Shown one piece after another: positions 41,682-55,200 of a DNA stretch of 64,000 bases (position 1 is the first letter of the stretch; every line of letters begins with the position of its first letter). The notes under the pieces are model-generated. The model worked only from the letters and a program-made list of their open reading frames with translations, was not told where the DNA came from and did not search any database. The DNA is taken from positions 43,825,313-43,889,312 of the forward strand of contig CM046855.1 in the NCBI GenBank assembly GCA_025617745.1, given 5' to 3'. A program made the position numbers and the translations under genes. The stretch is from Heliocidaris erythrogramma. Lineage: Eukaryota > Echinodermata > Echinoidea > Camarodonta > Echinometridae.

Positions 41682-42590
41682 AAGCTATGGTCACATCCCA
41701 GAAAATCAGCCGGCTCAGCGGCCGGGCGGCGAGTTTTTAGCCAATATCGCCCGGGCACCGAGCGGCGGCCGCCCGGGCATCGCTCGGTCGACGCTGATGT
41801 TTTAGCACAGAGTTAACCTGGCCACTTTTCACTCGCCGCCCAAAATAGGCTCGACCTAATCCAGCGGTCGCCGTCGAGCGATTTAGGTCAAAAATCGAAG
41901 CCGCTAGATCAAAGGCTGTCGAGTGGTCGCCTGGTCGCCGCTGGGAGATCGGTGGGTCACCAGTCGGTGACCGACCGGCAAGTTCAAAATAGACCGGCGT
42001 CCGGGCGGTCGTACGCCATTCTCTCCCTCAGCCGGGCAAAGTGCTGGACTTGTGGATCTCGCTGTCGTAGTCGTTGAGGTAGAATCAAAGGCATCGTAGA
42101 CGTCGTTGACACCTCAGATGCAGAGCAAAAGCGTTGTTGTTGATGGTCATGGCGCAGTCACATAAATGATTGTATACAGTGGCGGATTTAGGGGGGGGGG
42201 GTTGCACATCCGGCCCGTGCCCCCCCCCCCCCCCATTGGAAGGAAAGTACGCATTTTGACCATAAAGGATCCGCTCTTTTTTCGATTGTGCCCCCTTTTA
42301 AAAAAAATTATTTCCTTGTTAGAGAATTATGGAGTGAAACTGGACCCCACCCCCCACCCACTGAGCGAGTTGGTTATCATTCGGTCACTGCTCGATCACC
42401 GCGCGAAGAAGATCCCCCGATTTCGCCGAGTTATGACCTAAAATCGACCGGCGACCGACAAGAAATTGACAAGGCATCGCTGGGGCTTTACAGCCCGCTC
42501 GATTTCCCCAAAATCTTTGGGAGATGCCTAAATTCCAGCGGCGCCCAAGCAGGAATCGGTCGGTCGCCGCCCTGATTGTGACCATAGCTT
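41682..42590. mobile_element. GC-rich foldback-type element with taagctatggtcaca ends
   Basis: Inverted termini taagctatggtcacatcc and attgtgaccatagcttta. The interior is GC-rich and made of repeated words (gccgggcggcgag, ggtcgccg, cgaccgg), much richer in CpG than its surroundings. A separate poly-G/poly-C repeat starting cagtggcggatttaggggg is inserted at about 42178-42360. The end bases resemble those of the 31.9-33.3 kb element. Confidence 0.75.
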
Positions 42591-43202
42591 TATGGAAGAC
42601 GGAAAATAACTGATTTGGGGTATATTCTAACACTTTCCACCACTTGGATTTCTGAATAAGTGTATAGGGGCCTCTTTTTGAAACTAGAACAGTTGAAATA
42701 TTTTCTGTTGCAATTAGTTTTCATTCCAGGATAGTGCTTAGTGGTTATATTTAAACCTCTTTTTTTTTTGTAAAATAAGCATTGTAACCTGACAAAAAAA
42801 ATATTTTGAAAAAAATCACCATGAAGGTTATGGTTTGATATTGCCTTTGCAAAACCACATGTATCAGTCTTTAGCCTTGACTTGTTGTACTCCTTTGACG
42901 CTATCAATTGTTATCCATGAAAACTGGCGAAACGCAACGCCACCCAGAGCTTTCGTAACCCCATATTTAAATGATCTGGGTTAAATTACAATTCCTCCAC
43001 CCCTTTTTAAGAACTGAGGCGTATCCCCCACTTCCGACAAAATCGCATAAATTAAAATGCCCCGACGAGATGAATGATAATTTTTCGATCTGCCAGCATA
43101 AAATTGTTGAAACTAAGAAAACATACTGGAAAGGGCCTTTTAGTACATTTTGCTGCCGGGAATCCTTGACAAATCTGAAGAAAGCGGCCGGAAAACCCAA
43201 AC

Positions 43203-43286
43203 ATGAAAGGTGTTGGCCCAATAAGCATCCTGCTCCTCTTCCTTGCTACCGCATTCAGCAATCCAGTCGGTGATGACGGAAACAAA
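43203..43286 (+). CDS. Astacin exon 1: signal peptide
   Basis: MKGVGPISILLLFLATAFSN followed by PVGDDGNK. It has a basic residue, a hydrophobic core and a likely cleavage after TAFS. The donor is AAA|gtaagt, phase 0. ATG context aaacATGa. Upstream are only weak TATA-like words (cgcataaatt, 43045). The GC-rich foldback ends about 600 bp upstream. Confidence 0.85.
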
Positions 43287-46200
43287 GTAAGTCATTATAA
43301 TTTTTAAAGAATTAATGAATGACTTTTCGAATCTGTTCTAGAGTTTAGTGTCAGCCATTTGCATGGATTTTTCTCAAACCCTCAAAGTAATACTGCAAAT
43401 AAATTCGATAAAACAATTTGAATTTGAAAGAGGGGAAGAAGAAGAAGAAGCAGAGGAAGAAGAAGAAGAAGAAGAAGAAGAAGAAGAAGAAGAAGAAGAA
43501 GAAGAAACTACAAAAGAAAAAGAAACCATTGGGTGTCTCTAGGACATCTGACACTATTCTAAGTAGAAATTATATTTCTATTTTGTATTTCAATTTCTTC
43601 TTTTTTGTGCTAAAGTATATTTGTTGTATTTGTAAATTTGTATAATTGTAATTTTGCATTATTTTTAAATTTCTTTATTTTTAAGTTTCGATTCCTTCAT
43701 TCGGCGGCTAAGATATGATGTAATAAACCTTGACTTGAATAGAATTGAATTCCGTATGCTTGGGCCTTTAATGAAGATCTAATACCTATAGTCTCTTTGG
43801 CTGCCCGTGTGGGGCCTGGTGGCCTCACGTGGTAGAGCTCTTGTGAGTTATGTACTGACTGGGCTTGTCCCTTGAATTGTCAGTGAACGGAGTAGCAAGA
43901 GGGCACCAGGCCTCACCGGGTGGAGCTGAGAGTCGCAGTGGGTGATGCAAATGTTGTGAATTCGTTTTAAGTTTTTAGTACTCGTAATCTAATATAACAT
44001 GAATTTGTAGCATACCTATAGATTAAAGAGAACTGTTGCTGGGTTAGCGCCATGAGCGTCATTGGACGGTGTGTGCGCTTTATAAATTTTCACCATTATT
44101 ATTATTATTATTATTAATATTAATATACCAAGGAATGAATCCATTATAGAACAATATGCTATACTCTCTCTCGAAATTACCTTAATTCGGAGAACAAGTA
44201 AAAGAGGAATTTATCAACAGAAACAGCAACGTAGCTTTCCCAAGCTTGTTTTCTGCATTGTTACTTTACTTGATTTTACTGCCTGATGTGCTTATGTGTG
44301 GTATGTACAGATTTTTATATGTGATGATTTGGAGTGGGTTGATGAATGTGACAGTCTACTTGATGAAGATGGGTGTTCGGGTGTGTGTGTGTGTGTGTGT
44401 GTGTGTACATGTATACGCATTCAAACCGATGACATCGAACAAAACGAACAATGGGTCATCGGTAGTAATTCAGTAGGTCATCGGTTGTCAACAATTGGTG
44501 AGGTTTATTCTGTCAATGAATTTTGTGACGCAATTCAATAGTGGAGTCATCGGTTGAAATTCGAACAATAGCTTACAAGCATGTGTGTGTTTGCGTAGAT
44601 TTTGTTCAACTGATAGCATGTATGAAGTTATGTGTTTAACTGCACTTGTGTTCACCGGCAACCGTGGGACACTAATATGAAAGCACACCTTCGAACAGAG
44701 GACACACACGAGACCGAGGACCGTCCTCGTTTTGATTTACAGTTTGTTGGCTTTATTTTTAGCTTCTAACTACGCTGTTGACCTTACGAGCATAAATGGG
44801 CAGAGTCCACGTTTGGGCGGTAGTGAAATTTTTCGTGTGTAAATTTTTTAAAATTTCTTTTATTATTATTTTTTGGGGGCTTACGCACTCTATCCAACAG
44901 ACGGGCACGCCCGGAAATTGAACGGGATTTATTTTTAGTCTTCCAGGATTATTCTCTTCAAAAACAATCGAAAAATAACTGAATAGTTAATTATGAATAA
45001 GTCCACGGTTGGGTAATGTTGACACACAGTCCTCGTTTTCCGGTGGAAACACGTATGTGTGTGTATATATGAGTATGATATATTCTGGCCTTTATACTAC
45101 CAGTATTTGCATTATCTGTATTTAAATACATATGTTATTACACGTATTTAGTCATTATGTTTAGAATTTCTTAAACTATGCGTATGCTTGTATTAATTTT
45201 AATTATTTTGTATACATTTGACCCAGTTTATTTTTCATCTAGTATACATATGTTTCCAATATGATTTATGTATTTTAATTGGGTGCCTTTTAGTTTGTAT
45301 ATTTGTTTATGGCACGGCCCCAATGCAAATCAGACTTTGTATCTGTTTGGGTTTTTTACCGTGTAAAACTAAAATTTATCCATCTATCTATCAATGAAAA
45401 ACAGGATATTAGTCATCATGTTCGTCGCATATACCTTTCGTGGGTTGGAAAATTTCCCTTCAACATTTGGATATTTGTTCATCTACAGACTGTTCAGTTT
45501 TCTCGGATAACATTTGTCATTTACATTTGAAACTTGATTCCCTTTGTAAAAGGCTGTCACCAATTTCAACGGGATAAGAAATACAACACTTTGTAATGAT
45601 TTGTTCTTGTAGTGTCATAATCATTCATGAATAAATGGTCATCATTTGTGATTTGTTATATAATGTTGTGCAATTTCTTTGAAATAAGAAGAAACGAAGA
45701 CGTAAGTAATTCAATGAAGTCGATAAAACCAAACGAAATCAAGAAAAACAAGTTAGAAATCTGATTTGATTTATTTTCCTTTCAAAATAAGCATACGTGA
45801 TACATATCGTTTCAATGATTAAACATAAAACAATAAAACAATGTAATAACTTTGTACAAACTAACAATACAGAGATAAGGGTGCTGATAAGTGTACAAAA
45901 ATAATTTACACAAACGTATGTATGTATGTATGTATTCATTCATTGAACTTCACTGACATATCCATCAATATTTTGTTCGAATATAACATCAATAACAGAA
46001 CAATAATAATAACAGTAACGCATGACAAAACAGAATGATATATCGTGAGTACAGCATTTAAAACCTAAAAACATAAACAAAAACAAAAACAAAGTACTCA
46101 TAAGTGATCAACTATATGCTCTCTCATGAAATATAAATTATCAGATTATGTACAAATAGTGTAAGGTGATGGGAAAAGAGCCAATAAAAGAACTATATAC

Positions 46201-49200
46201 ATATATTTATACACTATATATAGATATGCCTATAAGAATAAACAATTTAAATGTTACCACATTGCTCAATAGTATATCACAAAAAACTGGCAGATTCTTT
46301 TATCTTATGAGAGCGTCTTCTTTGAGTGACATTATAAATATGAATACGAACAGTTCTCTTCTTACTATAAACTTCTCACACTTCTTCACAAAAACGTACA
46401 TTTGCTGGTAAGCTGTTAGTCCCAAGATATCTTCCTTTTTCGATTGGTAGGTTTTGTGGGTTTATGCACGCTTGGGCTAAAACCACTTGGTCTAATCTCC
46501 AGATGGGCCACCTTCATTCGGGCTAAACCCTTTTGGTCCACTCTTCATTTGGTCTAATTTGCACTTGGTCTAATAACCAGAAGGTCTAATGACCACTTGG
46601 ACTAATTATCACTTTGTATAATTACCATTTGATCTAATTACCATTTCGTCTACTTTATTTTGTTGTCACTTGGTCTAATACCAGTTCGTCTAATGTCAGT
46701 TTGTCTAATTCCCAGTCAGTCTAAAACTAGTTGGTCTACAGGCATTTCGTCTAATATCCAGTTGGTCTAGTATCCATTTGGTCTACATGGCGTTTATATG
46801 GTCTAATGTGCAGTTGGTCTAACTTTCATTTAGTCCATTTTCCATTTAGTCTAATTGTCAGTTGGTCTAAATGCCAATTTGTCTAAACATCACTTTGTCT
46901 AATTATCACTAAGGCTATATAATTGCCTGTTGGGCTATTCCCTTTTCGTCTACGCACCTACCAACAACACTATGCGTCATTTTGTTGGCCGTAAGAAAAA
47001 AAAATCAGCTAAATGTAAAAGTCAATTACCGAGGTTTGAAAAAGTTTGAGAGCTATCAAAACATATTATGACATGGAAAAGTATATATAAAAGATAAATC
47101 TTAAAGAAGATAAGTTTGAGGAAAAAATGGTTTCATCTCACCAAATGTTTCTGAGAGTCTATGTTCTCTTTGACAGTATTCTACGTAATGTAGGTGTACA
47201 CAACGTATATTTTGTCAAACTATCTAATAAACCGTTGTGCGGCTGCATATTTTGTTATTATGGTATACTTTATTTAAGTATTTACATGACAAAATCATGG
47301 AAAATATATATATATATATATATATGTATATAAATGTACGATCTTTTGTAAAAATTGTTGCTCCATTCTTGACCTTCAACAAGAACATAATATTTTTGGT
47401 CGCTCGCTTGCAAGTTAGGAGTAAGGCAGAATTGCATATAATGCGAAAATTAGAAAATATATCCTTAACATTTAATGCGTGTTAAGTTCAATGTAGGGGT
47501 ACAGCAACGTATTAAAACGCCATTTTCCATTCTTGTCTTCACCCTTTATAATTAAGTTTCCCCTTTTCCAAAAACGGTATACCCAGTTCGTTGAAACCCC
47601 AAGTGTGTGGGTCATATTGCGCCTCCTATGAAAATACTCTGGCACCGCCCTAGCTATTATTGACTACTTGCACAAACATAATTACGTCGGATATCAAATA
47701 AGAAACATGAATAACAGATTTTCAACCCAAAAAAATTAATTTGAAGTGCAATACAAAATCAGGTTCTTCTACTTAAGTCATGAAAGGAAGAGAAGACCTA
47801 TGATTGTTTTAATTACTAAAAAATAATACTAAATAATTGATTTTAATATATTAGATAATTTATGTAGGGATATTGATTGACTTGATATAAGCAGCAGCAA
47901 GGTGAATAACTCTTTTAATGCACATTTACGTATAGATGACTTCTTTGAAGTTTAATTTTTTAAAGTTTCATGTACCTTTCCTTTCTATACTTGCTACAGA
48001 AGAATAAATAGTAATTAGACCAAATGGTCATTAGATTATGAAAATTAGACCAAAATAAGTAGCCTAACTGGTTATTAGACGAATTGGATATTAGACCAAA
48101 TAGTCATTACACCATATGACAGACTAAATGATAAGTAGCCCAACTGGTTATTAGACTAAATGGAATTGGACCAAATGATAGGTAGACCATATGGTATTAG
48201 CCAAAGTAGGTGTAGCCCAAATGGATACGAGACCATGTGGCATGTAGACAAAATGACGGATAGACTATTTGGAAATAGACGAAGTGAAAATTAGCCCAAA
48301 TGGGTTTTAGACTAAATGGGGTTAGCCAAACTGTGTATTAGACGAATGGAAAAATGGAAATGAGACAAAATGGTAAGTAGACAAACTGGCTGTAGACAAA
48401 ATGAAGTTATACCACGTGGAGTTCGACGAATTGATGATTAGACCAAGTGGTGGTAGACCAAGCGACAGTGTACCGTTATGTGAGCTTATGCAAAGTTTGC
48501 AGATGTTTTGTCTTATGTTTCTATCAGTAAGAATATTAAAATATTTTTCTTCTTTGATGGAAGTTTTGAAATTTTGATATGTCCGCAATTTGTTACCCTC
48601 TCCGTTGTTTTTATCATGGAAAAGGTGAAGTTGCATTTGGTTATTAAATATATCTTGTAGCTTACCTTCCCAGTAGGAGACGCAGTCGTTTTGCGTCGTA
48701 TTGCGTCGTACATCGTCTGGTTAACACATTTCTCTATCATTACAGATGTCTAGAGTTTCTAAAGTATTTTTTACGTGTCTCAACCAGCAATGTTCCTTGA
48801 TTTCATGTAGACATTTGTTGTCACTATATAACTAGCTTACAAAATAGTATCTTGATCAATATTACGCATTCCATCCAGTACTTAAGAGTGTTAGTTAAAA
48901 CCCCAATGATAAGAGGATATCTTCCAAGTTAGCAATAACACCGATATTACTACTTTTGCGATTTATACCAAGCATATGTTTATACCATTGAAGATGGATT
49001 TTTTTTTTTCAAAATTCGGTGTGAATTATAGTTTTGTTTCTTTGTTTGTTCTAAGAAAAGCTTGCTGCAGACCAATGTACTACCTCGTATTTACGATCCG
49101 TACAATATGGGTTTGATCAGAGTTACTACCAAAGCAGCGTGTAACAATTTTTATGTTAGGAGTATATTTGCCAAACGATTTGTAAAATGTTAAAAGGGCT

Positions 49201-52200
49201 TTTCTTCCTTTATCGGCTAAATGTTTTGTGTAGCTTGCTGAAACAACCATTACTACATACTACGATCCCGAGATAATTGAATTGTTTACATTCTCAAGAA
49301 TATGCCCATTCAACCAAAACTTTTCTTTTATTAAATTCCATGAATTATTACATTACCATAATTTGGGTTTTAGAATGATTAATTTCCAGCTTTCATTGCT
49401 TGCAATACTCATTCAATTGGCCCAAACAATGTTCCATTCCTTTTTTTGGACAAAAATAGACGAATTAAACGAATCAAATACTATATACGGGGACAAATGC
49501 ATAAATATTTGCAGCACTGGAATCGGCTGAAATTTCAAAATCATTCTCGAATTCGAATTAACACCAAAAATGTATAGTCAGATAATTACATGATTTAGCA
49601 AAGAAAACTCAAATGTGAAATTATTAGAATGCCAAAAAAGGCAAACGATGGAGGGGAAACATCAGCAAAAAGGAAGCTTTAATCATTAGATTTCTGTATT
49701 TCATATTTCCCTTTTGAAATGAATAAACCTAAATCTGTTTTAATAGCTCATAATATTAATGAAAAGGAAAGTAAAACATCGAACAAAAATCCGCACCCGC
49801 CGAGTGCATTTTGCACTATTGAATGACGTTAAGTTAATTTGAATGTGAAAATGCAACCCTAGTCACACCGACGAGACCGATAACTGACCGAGAAAAAAAT
49901 TAATTAACTCAAATGGAAAATATTTTGTCGATAACAGGTCAGTTTGGAGTTGGTTTGGCAGTATAATTGATATTACTACGCTCGTTAAAACAAATTTGAA
50001 CCCCCACAAAATCGCATTAGCCATGGGAATCGCTCGGAAACATGCGTTTATCACAATGAAAACGATCATAACTTGTGATTTGAATGGGAAAACCTATCAT
50101 TTTTTCTTTCCAAAATAGAAAAAACACCCTTTTCTTGAAACTCGACTTCAGTAACAACGTTATAGGTTAGAATAAAAATAATATTGCAATAAACGCAATT
50201 TCATCGCAGTAACGATTTAATTTTTTATTTATTTAAAAAAGAATCTGAATTCGTCTTGTGACTTGGTGAATAATAATAATTTCCAGTTTAATATAAATGT
50301 TGGTTGAATGCCAAGGTTCGTTTAAGGTGTGCTTCAACCAAGTTAACTATTAGAGTTTGGTTCTAGATGGCTAGATTGAAAATAAGGTCTTTCAAATTTC
50401 TTACCATTTTCGTATCATTTTCTTACATCAATAGTAACTTTGTTTTTAGTCATGTGAATGGAATCAATTTCAGCACTCACGAGAATATCAATATTACCCC
50501 CCCCCCCCCCGTGTTTTGTCGCATATCTGAAATATGGTTTCCTTTTCATTTCATTATCTTGTAACCCACATAACCCTCTGTGCTTTAATCAGCAATGGAA
50601 ATTCATCATTTTAGACCTCCAAACTGGTAATCTTAAATTTATGAAAATTTCAGTACAGAGCAAATGGGAGAGGACCTTGAAAGATACGTCACAGAGTTGC
50701 CAATTGGTATATGATTGATTACAACTTTGAAAACAATTCAGAACTGTCTTTATTTCTCATCGGATTTTGATCAAGCTTTTATTAATCCGTTTCTTTCATT
50801 GTTCTGCTTTCATTAAAATCAACTAAATATCAGGGCGGAGATACTCTTTAATTAAATGCTTTTCTTCGTGACCATCGGGCATTTGTGTCCTCAGTAACTT
50901 ATGCTCGCTCTCTTTCTCTCTCCTCCTCCTTTCCCCTATCCCCTCTCTCGCTTGCACTCTATCCTTCTTCTTCCTTTTCTCCCTTTCACACTCCCCTCCT
51001 TTTCTCTCTCTTTCTTCATAATCCTCACTTTCCCCTCTCCATTTCTCATCCCTCCTCTTCAAATTTCACCTCCCTCTTTCTCACCCTAACTTTTTCAGGA
51101 TGCATCTTCGTCTGAAGAGGGGATGGATGCATTAATGTATCCTGGTGATCCCATCATGCTTATGGCAGAATCCAATCCGAACCGCATCGACGACATCATA
51201 TTAACTCCTGAACAAAAGCGCCTCATCGCTGAACTGAGCGAGGGAACGGGCAGGAACAAACGGAAAGCGCTAGATCCTACGGTGTTCCCGCAATGGGAGA
51301 ACGCTATCGTCCCATATCTCATTACCCCGGAATCAGGTAGATCAATGCTTCAATACTTCAATTTTATATTCATTAACTTTTATGTGCTACCAACAAAATA
51401 TCATTATCACTAATATAGGCATCCCAGTTATGCTTCTTCCTTAAATATACGGTTGAACCTGTTATCGAATATTATTTTGTTTCAATTTTAGCATAATATG
51501 TAACTAATCTGATTTCATTACTTATGAGTATAAAATAGACAGAGAGGTGTCTACACAATCTTAGATTATATTTTTCTGTAAGCTAGGACCCTCAGCTATC
51601 ATAATCTGCCTGTTTTCCATAGTCGGCGTGGCCGCTAGGATCGTTACCATGGTAACACATAACGAAATACTGGAATTTAGAAAATACCGTATATTTGTCA
51701 TTAACAGCATAAAATATATGATAAGGCCCCTAATATATGTATTTCAAGCTGCCCCACTGATTCCAACCACAATCATAGTCATTTGAAGTCATGGACGTGT
51801 AAAAAAGGGCCGTTGCTATGGAAACGGTCCCACAAAATGCTGATATTTGTGGAAAATATATATGATTTATCAATACAAAATAGAAAACAACTGTCTGCAC
51901 AATCTTAAATCATGTTTTTCTGTTAGCTATGACCCTCAGCTCTCATATTCTTCCTATTTTACATAAAGTTGGTAGTGGGCGTGACCACTAGGGTTGTTAC
52001 CATGGTAACACACCAAGAAATGGAATTATATACCTGTAATTCAATATCACAAAAACAAATTGTAACCATCTAACTATATGTATGTTGGGGTGCCCGTTTG
52101 ATTGTAAGCAAAATCTGAGTCATTGGAAGTCACCGTCATGTCAAAACATGGTTGTTGCTACAGAAACGTTATGGTGAATTAACAAATATTGGGGAAAAAA

Positions 52201-55200
52201 TCTGTAACTATTCAATGCACTTTATAAAGTAAGGGTCTCCACAACCTGAAATGATGTTTTTCCCCTGTACGTTAGCTAAGACCCTGGATATCATATCCTC
52301 CCTGACTGCCACAAAGTTGGATGTCGGGCGACCACTCGGGCTGTTACCATGGTGATATATTAATGTAATTCAACAACGTGAAAATATTTAGTAGGCATTA
52401 CTAAGCAGCTCTTTTGAGTGCAATTTTGTGGTGTGCTTTCAAGGTCACAGTCGGGTAAAACAATTATAATTCTTATTATCCATTTGGTCTCAAACTGACG
52501 CCGATATGGTGGGTGTGAGCACCAGCCACATTACTATGGCAGCGTACCATCAAAATATTGGAAATTTGTTTGAAAATGACATACATATTCTGTTTTAACA
52601 ATAGAAAACGCAACATATTGGTCTTGATATGCATATCATAAACTGCCTGAGTTATTACAGTCATAATCCGAATCACTTAAAGGTTGACTAAATTAGAGAG
52701 AAAATGGGTGCTCTTTCCATGTAGCTTTGCCTTCTAATCACGAATCTGCCAATCGATTGTCCAAATTATGTCTCGTTTTGGCGAAAAAGGGGGAAAAGTA
52801 GAGGTTTTGGGAACGTTCCTTAAAACTCGTGAGCTGATTGGCTAACCCCCAAGTGACGTATGAAAAGTAAAAGGCACAAGATCTGCAGGCTGCAGCATAT
52901 AGTATTGTACACAGAATGCGGTATTTGACCCCTCTGTTCAACTGACAATTTATGAAAATAGGAAATTAATCAATATAATCTTAGGAGTGAATAATCATTA
53001 GCAATATATTTTCTACAAGATCAGAAAATGCTTTTGCCCAAATATACAGCACTTGTTTTGTTTTTTAGCTTTTCTTTTGAGCAATGTTCTCATCCATCTG
53101 AGCTTGCCGAACGAAAGTTTTATGTGTCTGTACAATATCCTACACATCTTTAGTACGGCAGTGACTATGTTCCCCTCGTACAAAGCGACTGGTGAACGCT
53201 TTTGTTTTGTTTATTTCACTTAGGGCTTTTTTTTTTACTTCGCTTTACATAGTACGTTAGTACTGACTTGATTTTGGCTGAATTCGAGTAACTTATATAG
53301 AGAGAGGAAAAGTGCCCGCGATTCCGAGTTGGAGGACTTTTCTGAGCCATGCAGATACGAACTCTGATTTATCAGATGATTTATAATTATCAGACCCCGA
53401 AGGCAAAGAAGCTCGAGTGGCAAGGGGAAATTCGACCATAGGGCCTATGATATGTTTGAACCCCTCGCAGAATACGGTGAAGGGCCGTGGGTGAAGTAAC
53501 TCCAGGGTTGGAGCTCCCTGGGAGTTACGGGTGAAGTAGACCGAAAATGCTGACTCTCGTTCGGTCGTCTTAGCTAACGAACGAGAGACAGAATTTTCGG
53601 TCTACGGGTGAAGCTGCTGCAGCTGCTGTCGTTGAAAAACAGATTGGAAGACTTGACTTGGAAAAGCTGAATCTTTTAGCCAGCTTATCCTTCTCTTCAT
53701 GCCAAATTCGGAATACAGGCCAGGATCCTCAAAATCATCTTCGGCAAAGTGATCGCTGCAGATTGCACTCCACTCACTTGGCCAGCCCTTGCCACTGTGC
53801 CCGCATGAGCTTTTCATTTGCGACCCACAATTTCCGTAGATTTTCATCTTTAGGAAACTGATGTAGGCTTACACCATCTTTAGTGGTCTTGCTACAGCCC
53901 GCAACTATACACCGATTAGGCATTATTGATGAAACTGTGTCCCAAAATCAAAGTTACTGTGAGGAATTATACACACGAAAATACGCAATGCAAATGGTCG
54001 ATGCGGCGAATATCATGCTCGGCACCGGGCTGGGCCTGCCGGGGGCCTCCGGGATCGCACGGTATAAGCTATTGGAATATTTTCACTTACTTTTCATGCG
54101 TCACAGATCACGTGATCACGATGTCGCTTCGATGGGTTTTTTTAGGGGCGGGGCTTATGACTGTGTAAATCAGCAAAAATGTACTTTTCAATTGATTATA
54201 AAATATGACTGAATGCATTAAAAATTGTGTGATGGATATTTTTTGGCTCCTGATGACACCTTCCTACGAAAAATGGGCAATTATTTTTTTATTTTAGTGA
54301 CCCTTTAAAGCCATAGTAATGTCAAAACAGGGATGTTACCATGGTAGTATTATGAAACTGAGAAATTGAAGAAAAAAAATAGGTGACAGATTTTTGTTAT
54401 TACACAGCAGCAATTATGTTGCAAATACATTTTTTAACTTTTCGCTGTGTTCGGATAGCTCCGGGCAAGATGTGGGTGTCGATGTGGGGGGACCGTTGGA
54501 GTAACAACAGCTGATCCTGACTGGTTAGCTGTACTTGAGTAGTTATGCTTCCACCTCTATGCCTTGGCGTTGGGAGGGAGGCAACGGAGGCTTAATAGAT
54601 GGATTAACTTCAGTCACAGAACCTAATGTATTCATAAGATGATAAACTTGTTGGTCTGTAGCTAAACCTGTCTACTTGAAATAAATCTGAGGAGATTGGA
54701 ATAGAATTTAGCTTTTTTTCCCTAATCCTACCCATAATAAATCTGCATGTTCATTAAGGATTAACAGCATGACCAAGGTGGTCTAGGATTTGGACTTCAT
54801 CCGAGGTATTCAAAAGAGTCACTAAGAAGGCCTGTGGTGCAATTGTAGCTCAGCATTCTCGTGACTTGCATCATTGGGGTACATGTATATTAGCCATGGA
54901 CTTGATGTGTTGGGGACCATAAGACCTATAAGTTTACATATTGGTTGCCCTTACAGGTAAGCTGCAGTTCTCTTGGCTTTAGAGGAGATATTGCCAATAG
55001 TTTGTGAGATGGTTCCTCTAATACTATCTTGCCTTAAGCATGGTTGGATAAAGGATGTGGTATATTTTTAGCAGAGTTTAGTGGCTAAGTCCATAATATT
55101 GTGAAATTAGTCAACACCAGTGGGTTTGTCTATTTTTTTTACAGCTTTAAGGCGTTCTGCAGCCTTACTTGAACTGAGTATTCTCTTATTAAAACTTGGT

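Noticed and set aside
42166-42575. Overlapping open frames of 91 and 95 codons on the plus strand
   Set aside because: They cross a poly-G/poly-C repeat and the GC-rich foldback; the proline runs come from homopolymers and no domain is seen.
43348-43645. Glu-rich and Lys-rich open frames
   Set aside because: GAA microsatellite in an intron of the astacin gene.
46441-48482. CRISPR-like array of regularly spaced repeats
   Set aside because: The 16-bp units are degenerate, have no spacers, occur as inverted arms and lie in animal DNA.
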